Positions 31,519 through 35,967 of a stretch of DNA of 35,967 bases are shown in pieces; within the stretch, counting starts at the first letter, position 1; every line of letters starts with the position of its first letter. The stretch is from Lysobacteraceae bacterium (GTDB lineage Bacteria > Pseudomonadota > Gammaproteobacteria > Xanthomonadales > BQJN01): assembly GCA_021604725.1 (NCBI GenBank), contig BQJN01000046.1, positions 1 through 35,967 of the forward strand. Reading direction: 5' to 3'. The translations under genes were made by a program, and so were the position numbers. The notes beneath the pieces are model-generated. The model worked only from the letters and a program-made list of their open reading frames with translations. It was not told the DNA's origin and did no database searches.

Positions 31519-32736
31519 GTGCGTTCATCAACCAAGCAACTATGGTCGTGGGCTTTTTATGATTGGGCGAACTCAGCCTTTGCGACGTCCATTTTGGCTG
31601 CGTTTTTTCCGATTTTTCTCAATCGCTATTGGGTAGCAGATGCTGGTAACAGCACGGTTATTCTCGGTTTTGGCAATGCCGCTGCTGCAGCGTTGATTGT
31701 TGTGCTGGCCCCGCTATTGGGGGCGATGGCGGATGCTGGTCACAGTCGTTTAGGTTGGCTCATACGTCTGGCCGTGGTCGGCATGGTGACCACGGCGGCA
31801 CTGGCATGGGTACCGCAGGGCAACTGGCAATGGGCCATTGCCCTGTTCGTGATCGCCAATTTTGGTTTCATGGGTGCCAATACGCTGTATGACTCGCTAA
31901 TTTCCGTGGTGGCGCAACCAGGCGAGCGCGAAACGGCATCTGCGCTTGGCTACGCTATGGGCTATCTGGGGGGAGCGCTACTTTTCGCAGTGCATATGGC
32001 GATGGTAAGCCGGCCTGACTGGTTCGGACTGCCCGATGCCACCACCGCGGTGCGCGTGGCGATGGTATCTGTTGCCGTTTGGTGGTTCTTGTTTTCTTTG
32101 CCGCTTTTTCGGTCAGGCATGGAACCGACCCGAGTGCAATTGCGGTGGCGCGAAGGTATAGCCAGATTGCGAGCCACAGTTACCGATCTTGCCAGCTACC
32201 GCAAGGTTTGGTGGTTCTTGATTGCATACTGGCTCTATATAGACGGTGTGCACACCGTGGTTCGGATGGCGGTTGATTTCGGAGCACGTCTCGGTTTTGA
32301 CAACACTACCTTGTTGACGACCTTGCTATTGAGCAACCTGGTGGGTTTTCCAGCGACCCTGTTGTACGGCAAACTAGGCCAGCGGGTCGGGCCTCGCCTG
32401 GCCATATTGATCGGTCTGTGTGCGTACTGCCTGATTGCTTTGTCAGCATTTACCATACAAACTGCAGGCCAATTCATGGCGATCGGAGTCGCAGTGGGGT
32501 TGGTTCAGGGCGGTGTGCAGAGCATGAGTCGCGCACTGTTTACGGACCTGGCTCCGGAAGACAAATGTGGAGAGTTTTTTGGCTTCTACAACATGCTTGG
32601 AAAATTTGCGGCGGTGCTGGGACCCTTGTTGGTTGCCGCCGTCAGCCTGATGACCTCCGACCCAAGGATGGCACTGGGTTCGGTGCTGGTATTGTTCATC
32701 GCCGGTGGCACGTTGCTTTGGCGTTCCCCACAATGA
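31519..32736 (+). CDS. MFS transporter, UMF1 (Atg22-like) family
   Basis: 405 residues with about 12 hydrophobic segments. The N-terminal SWAFYDWANSAFATSILAAF (residues 10-29) is the hallmark of the UMF1/Vacuole-effluxer-like MFS family, and the loop APLLGAMADAGHSRLGWLIR (about 61-80) is the MFS signature between spans 2 and 3. The start is GTG with AGGA 9 nt upstream. UMF1 proteins are mostly uncharacterised; the yeast relative Atg22 exports amino acids from the vacuole. Substrate unknown. Its stop overlaps the start of a large secreted protein gene (ATGA), suggesting the two work together. Confidence 0.92.
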   Translation: MRSSTKQLWSWAFYDWANSAFATSILAAFFPIFLNRYWVADAGNSTVILGFGNAAAAALIVVLAPLLGAMADAGHSRLGWLIRLAVVGMVTTAALAWVPQGNWQWAIALFVIANFGFMGANTLYDSLISVVAQPGERETASALGYAMGYLGGALLFAVHMAMVSRPDWFGLPDATTAVRVAMVSVAVWWFLFSLPLFRSGMEPTRVQLRWREGIARLRATVTDLASYRKVWWFLIAYWLYIDGVHTVVRMAVDFGARLGFDNTTLLTTLLLSNLVGFPATLLYGKLGQRVGPRLAILIGLCAYCLIALSAFTIQTAGQFMAIGVAVGLVQGGVQSMSRALFTDLAPEDKCGEFFGFYNMLGKFAAVLGPLLVAAVSLMTSDPRMALGSVLVLFIAGGTLLWRSPQ

Positions 32737-35420
32737 AACAAGGCGTGCTGCTATGCCTTCTGCTGGGCTTTGCGTCTATTGCGAGCGCCCAGTCGTTTGA
32801 TGAACAACAACAGAAAGCGGCCGCGGTTGCCAAGGCGTTGCAGTTGGAGCATGGCCCGTCCATGGCCGCCGTATTGACCATGGCGACATGGGCAGTAATG
32901 AGCGAACCATCACAGGATAGCGACCAGCTGGCACGGGTCTGGCAGAGCAGTTTCGACCGTCTGGCGTGGCTGGGTTCAACCGAATCTGGATTGGTTGCTC
33001 CTGCTGCGGTCCCTATCGGTAATGGGCCATTGGCCGCCGTTTTTCTCGCAACGTTGCCAGGGCAGGGGCCGAGCTACCGCTCGCAGGACCCGATGACCCC
33101 GGGGTCGGAGAGCCATACGCTGTTGCAGTTGGTGGTGCGTGGTGAGGATGAGCGATTGGCTCGTGCCTTGTTGAGCTCAGCAATGCGCTGGGTCAGTGAT
33201 CACGGAGACTGGGTTTGGCTACACCTGTTGCAGTCTGAGGCGCCGAACGAGGCGGTTGCCAGCATGGCGATGACGCCTTGGCTGAATGAAACATTGCAAG
33301 CCTCGACTGGCCGCTGGCTGGCCGCTGCGGGGTCACCTGAGCTGCTTAGTACCTCTCAGGCTCTCGAGTTGCTGCTGTCAGGTGAACTCGACCCGTCGTC
33401 GCTGATTGTTGCGCAACCGACCGATGCCGATCGCTGGCTCAGCTCGGCGCTGCATACGCTCATACGCAGTAGAGGGCTGGTCGACCAACCACTGATTGCG
33501 TCACTTAATGTCGCCCAAGTTGTAGAAATGATGACCCTGGGCTTGTTGTCTGGTGCAACATCGCAAATGGCGACGCTTCTGCAGTCAGACTTGTCTCAGC
33601 GATGGGCCGAACAACCCTGGGCCGAGCTCGATGGAGGACTGCGCAGGAGCCTCGATTCATTGGGGCAGGCCATCGTACAGATTTCGGCTGGCGATGCTGT
33701 CGCCGCTCGAGAAACCTATGCAGTTTCAGCCGCGCGGTTAAGGTGGCTGGCCGAGGAACTGCAGGATTACAGAAGCCAGCCGGCCCGTTCCGACTTCAAC
33801 AACGACCAGTTGGCGTGCGTTGGTATGGCCAGGACACCCGGCGGGCTGCCACAGGAGCCGATTACATCACAACAGTATCAGGGTTGTCTGCGTGGCTTCG
33901 CCTTGTGGGGAACCGTCCGAGCTGCCGAGCCGGTAATGGCCGGACCGCTGGTGGTTCCGGTTGATCGCGAACCATTGCAACGAGAGTTGTCGCTCGAGCC
34001 CTGGCAGCGGCTGAACATGTTGCGGGCACTCGCCAATGAAGGGATGCAGACTAGCTGTATCAATGCTGACCAAAGTCTGGCGAACGCCTTGGAGTGGTCA
34101 GAAGCTGCGACTGCATTCGCCTGGTTTGCTGACCAGTGGCCAAGCCTGTTTGCCAGCAATGTGGAACTAAAACTAGATCTTGATCGCTTGATTGACAGCG
34201 GCCAGCTTTTGGCCAAAACCTTGGGTACTGAGTTTGATTGTGGTGGGCAGCGCGGCGCGGTGCTGCAGGCTGCGGTCGCCAATTATGGTCAGGCCTTGCA
34301 GCGGCTGGCGCAGGCTGTGAGCAGTGTTCGTCAACGCTTCCTGGCCGAGAGGCTGGCACCGGAAGCTGACCTCGATCTGGCAGGGAGCCCTGATCAAGTC
34401 ACTCGATATCAACCCAGTTCACGTTTGGTCGGCCCATGCAACGCGACCCCAAGTTGTGGAGTCAATGCCCAATTGCCTGCCTCAAGAGCGCTGTTTGGGT
34501 TGTTCCCGAGTAGTTACCTGATCGCCGAACAACTGGGTCTAAGCAGCCTTGAGCTGTGCTATACCAACGTGCAATGGGTAGATCGAAGATCCTTGCCTTC
34601 CGAGGTGACCAATCGGGCGATGGCATCCTATTTCGGCAAGCTCAGTTTCGAGTTGGTGGGTGCAGCGGAGGGCGAGCGAAATGTCTTGTTTGTGCATCGC
34701 TTGACGGACCTGGAAGAACACCAGTACCTGTATGGCGAGAATACGCCCGATGTACTTGATGAGGGTTGTCCGGAGGCACGAGTAGGGACCCGTGTCGTGA
34801 CATCCTTGCCAGAGCAGACATTCCAACTGGTGCCGCGCCGGTTAACCTACATGACAGCCGTGCGCGAAACACCCGCACAACTTTTTTCGCGTAGCTGGGA
34901 TCAAGGTCCAGAATGGCGCGATTGGTTCGTCACTGAACGCGAAGTCGAAACACTGGTGTCCGCTGATTACCAGTTCGACTCCGTTTTGATTGCAGAACGC
35001 ATGAGAGAGCTCAATCGTGAACTCAATACCGTGTTGTATGCGGCCTTGCAGCAACAGGAGACCGGGCTGGATTGGCCGGAGTTAAGTGCCGTGAGCGAAG
35101 CGGCAGACGGGCTCGAGCATCAGTTGGCCGTGACGCGGCAGTTGGCGAGGCTGTACGCGCCGATGTTACTGCAACGTGATGAGCGCTGGCGCAGCGCATT
35201 TTACGGCACCCAGGGTTTGCTAAGTGAGGAGCAAATCAATTTAGGCTATGGCCGGGTTTCAGCCGATGATTTGTTGCGACAGGCGGTTGAGGTTGCGGCT
35301 CAGGTGGAAAACGACCTTGCCACCTTGTTGCCTACTGCCGACTCGCAATATCCGGCCTTTATGCTCGAAGCGATGCTGGAGCTCAATGCGCTGCGAAGCT
35401 CCCTGGCTACAAACCGTTAA
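32733..35420 (+). CDS. Large secreted protein of unknown function
   Basis: 895 residues from ATG at 32733, which overlaps the MFS stop (ATGA). An N-terminal signal peptide (MKQGVLLCLLLGFASIASA, cleavage before QSFDEQ) predicts periplasmic location. I recognise no family. The rest lacks further membrane spans, is rich in Leu, Ala, Gln and Ser and looks mainly helical, with possible repeat-like stretches in the first half. Cysteines are few and clustered in the middle and C-terminal part (LACVGMA with YQGCLRG, TSCINAD, FDCGGQ, GPCNATPSCG, ELCYTN, DEGCPEA), suggesting disulfides. An open extension upstream to 32418 lies within the MFS gene and would remove the signal peptide, so it was rejected. 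The last 14 nt overlap the end of the opposing PTS gene. Confidence 0.85.
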   Translation: MKQGVLLCLLLGFASIASAQSFDEQQQKAAAVAKALQLEHGPSMAAVLTMATWAVMSEPSQDSDQLARVWQSSFDRLAWLGSTESGLVAPAAVPIGNGPLAAVFLATLPGQGPSYRSQDPMTPGSESHTLLQLVVRGEDERLARALLSSAMRWVSDHGDWVWLHLLQSEAPNEAVASMAMTPWLNETLQASTGRWLAAAGSPELLSTSQALELLLSGELDPSSLIVAQPTDADRWLSSALHTLIRSRGLVDQPLIASLNVAQVVEMMTLGLLSGATSQMATLLQSDLSQRWAEQPWAELDGGLRRSLDSLGQAIVQISAGDAVAARETYAVSAARLRWLAEELQDYRSQPARSDFNNDQLACVGMARTPGGLPQEPITSQQYQGCLRGFALWGTVRAAEPVMAGPLVVPVDREPLQRELSLEPWQRLNMLRALANEGMQTSCINADQSLANALEWSEAATAFAWFADQWPSLFASNVELKLDLDRLIDSGQLLAKTLGTEFDCGGQRGAVLQAAVANYGQALQRLAQAVSSVRQRFLAERLAPEADLDLAGSPDQVTRYQPSSRLVGPCNATPSCGVNAQLPASRALFGLFPSSYLIAEQLGLSSLELCYTNVQWVDRRSLPSEVTNRAMASYFGKLSFELVGAAEGERNVLFVHRLTDLEEHQYLYGENTPDVLDEGCPEARVGTRVVTSLPEQTFQLVPRRLTYMTAVRETPAQLFSRSWDQGPEWRDWFVTEREVETLVSADYQFDSVLIAERMRELNRELNTVLYAALQQQETGLDWPELSAVSEAADGLEHQLAVTRQLARLYAPMLLQRDERWRSAFYGTQGLLSEEQINLGYGRVSADDLLRQAVEVAAQVENDLATLLPTADSQYPAFMLEAMLELNALRSSLATNR

Positions 35421-35967
35421 GTTCACGCATCAATTCCCGCAGGCGTGCCGGGTTGGTCGCGCGCAGGATGCGTCTGATGATAGGTTTCAGTTCGCCGATG
35501 TCGGTGTTGGTGACCACCTGTTTGACTTCCAGTAGCGCGCCTGGTCGCATGCTGAAGTCACGAAGACCAAGCCCCATTAGCAAACGCGTGTAAAGTGGGT
35601 CGCCAGCCAGTTCTCCACACATGGCCACAGGCGTGTTGCGTTTTTTCGCTGCGTCAAAGAGCATATGCAGCAGTTTCAACACCGCTGGATGCAGTGGGTC
35701 GTATAAGTAGCTGACGGTGTCGTCAACTCGGTCAATCGCAAGCGTGTACTGAATCAGGTCATTGGTTCCGATTGACAGAAAGTCGAGATACTTGGCGAAC
35801 ACACCGGCGGCAATCGCGGCTGCGGGAACCTCAATCATGCCGCCAAGAGGGACATGGTCGGCAACGGTATGACCTTCGCGTACCAGTTCGTCGTGAGTTG
35901 CCTTTATCAGATGGCGGACTTGAAACACTTCCTGCACATTGGTCAACATTGGGATCAGTATGCGCAC
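35407..35967 (-). CDS. ptsI: Phosphoenolpyruvate-protein phosphotransferase (PTS enzyme I), C-terminal part
   Basis: The last 186 residues of a protein whose N-terminus lies beyond the right edge. They form the end of the PEP-binding TIM barrel: ILIPMLTNVQE, GGMIEVPAAA, FLSIGTNDLIQYTLAIDR, HPAVLKLL, and the catalytic cysteine in MCGELAGDP, then GLRDFSMRPGALLEVKQ. Enzyme I takes phosphate from PEP and passes it to HPr. It could be PtsI or the GAF-containing nitrogen-PTS PtsP; the N-terminal domain that would decide is not in view, so the symbol is tentative. The stop (TAG, 35409-35407) lies inside the opposing secreted-protein gene, so the two genes overlap tail to tail by 14 nt. Confidence 0.9.
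   Translation of the reverse strand: MRILIPMLTNVQEVFQVRHLIKATHDELVREGHTVADHVPLGGMIEVPAAAIAAGVFAKYLDFLSIGTNDLIQYTLAIDRVDDTVSYLYDPLHPAVLKLLHMLFDAAKKRNTPVAMCGELAGDPLYTRLLMGLGLRDFSMRPGALLEVKQVVTNTDIGELKPIIRRILRATNPARLRELMRELNGL

Noticed and set aside
32418..32732. Upstream extension of the secreted-protein frame
   Set aside because: It overlaps the MFS gene in another frame and would bury the clear signal peptide that starts at 32733.
1..35967. CRISPR array, tRNA, rRNA, insertion sequence or prophage
   Set aside because: No regularly spaced repeats, cloverleaf sequence, transposase or phage gene was seen in any gap or frame.

Overview
The window looks like chromosomal core sequence from a gammaproteobacterium of the Xanthomonadales/Wenzhouxiangella type. 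This is judged from protein resemblance and gene order, not from any search. Supporting features are a fused aspartokinase-homoserine dehydrogenase ThrA of the enterobacterial type, the rpsF-rpsR-rplI-dnaB-alr order, the ffh/ypjD/yfjD neighbourhood known from E. coli, and a Vibrio-like PanP. Base composition looks moderately GC-rich and even. I saw no tRNA, rRNA, insertion sequence, phage gene or CRISPR array.

Left part (1-4701, minus strand): serA, then asnS, a short-chain dehydrogenase homologue with a degenerate active site, and panP, which is cut by the left edge. The last three form a tight operon. The serA-asnS gap carries a striking run of inverted repeats. Divergent from serA (4836-10838, plus) is thrA-thrB-thrC followed by a D-2-hydroxyglutarate-dehydrogenase-like flavoenzyme, each gene joined to the next by an ATGA stop/start overlap. 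SerA and this flavoenzyme are a known functional pair, so the locus joins serine and threonine synthesis with 2-hydroxyglutarate recycling. A rhomboid protease gene follows.

Middle part: a minus-strand operon (13830-11593) encodes an ECF sigma factor, a small one-membrane-span protein that is probably its anti-sigma factor, and a secreted protein with a coiled coil and two PDZ domains. Divergent from it is the ribosomal operon rpsF-rpsR-rplI with a strong terminator, then dnaB-alr (ATGA-coupled), a convergent pspF, radA, and a convergent PilZ/yfjD/ypjD group running back towards ffh.

Right part: ffh is followed not by the usual rpsP-rimM-trmD-rplS genes but by a small glycan-modification cluster: a minus-strand sulfotransferase, then glycosyltransferase, sulfotransferase with an extra C-terminal domain, and a third sulfotransferase-like protein. 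After it come an AsmA-family protein (minus), a UMF1-type MFS transporter coupled by ATGA overlap to an 895-residue secreted protein I do not recognise, and the C-terminal part of a PTS enzyme I gene that overlaps it tail to tail and runs off the right edge.

The most promising candidates for undescribed biology are the sulfotransferase/glycosyltransferase cluster, the sigma/anti-sigma/double-PDZ operon, the transporter-coupled secreted protein, the hairpin-rich serA-asnS gap and the structured gap between ypjD and ffh.
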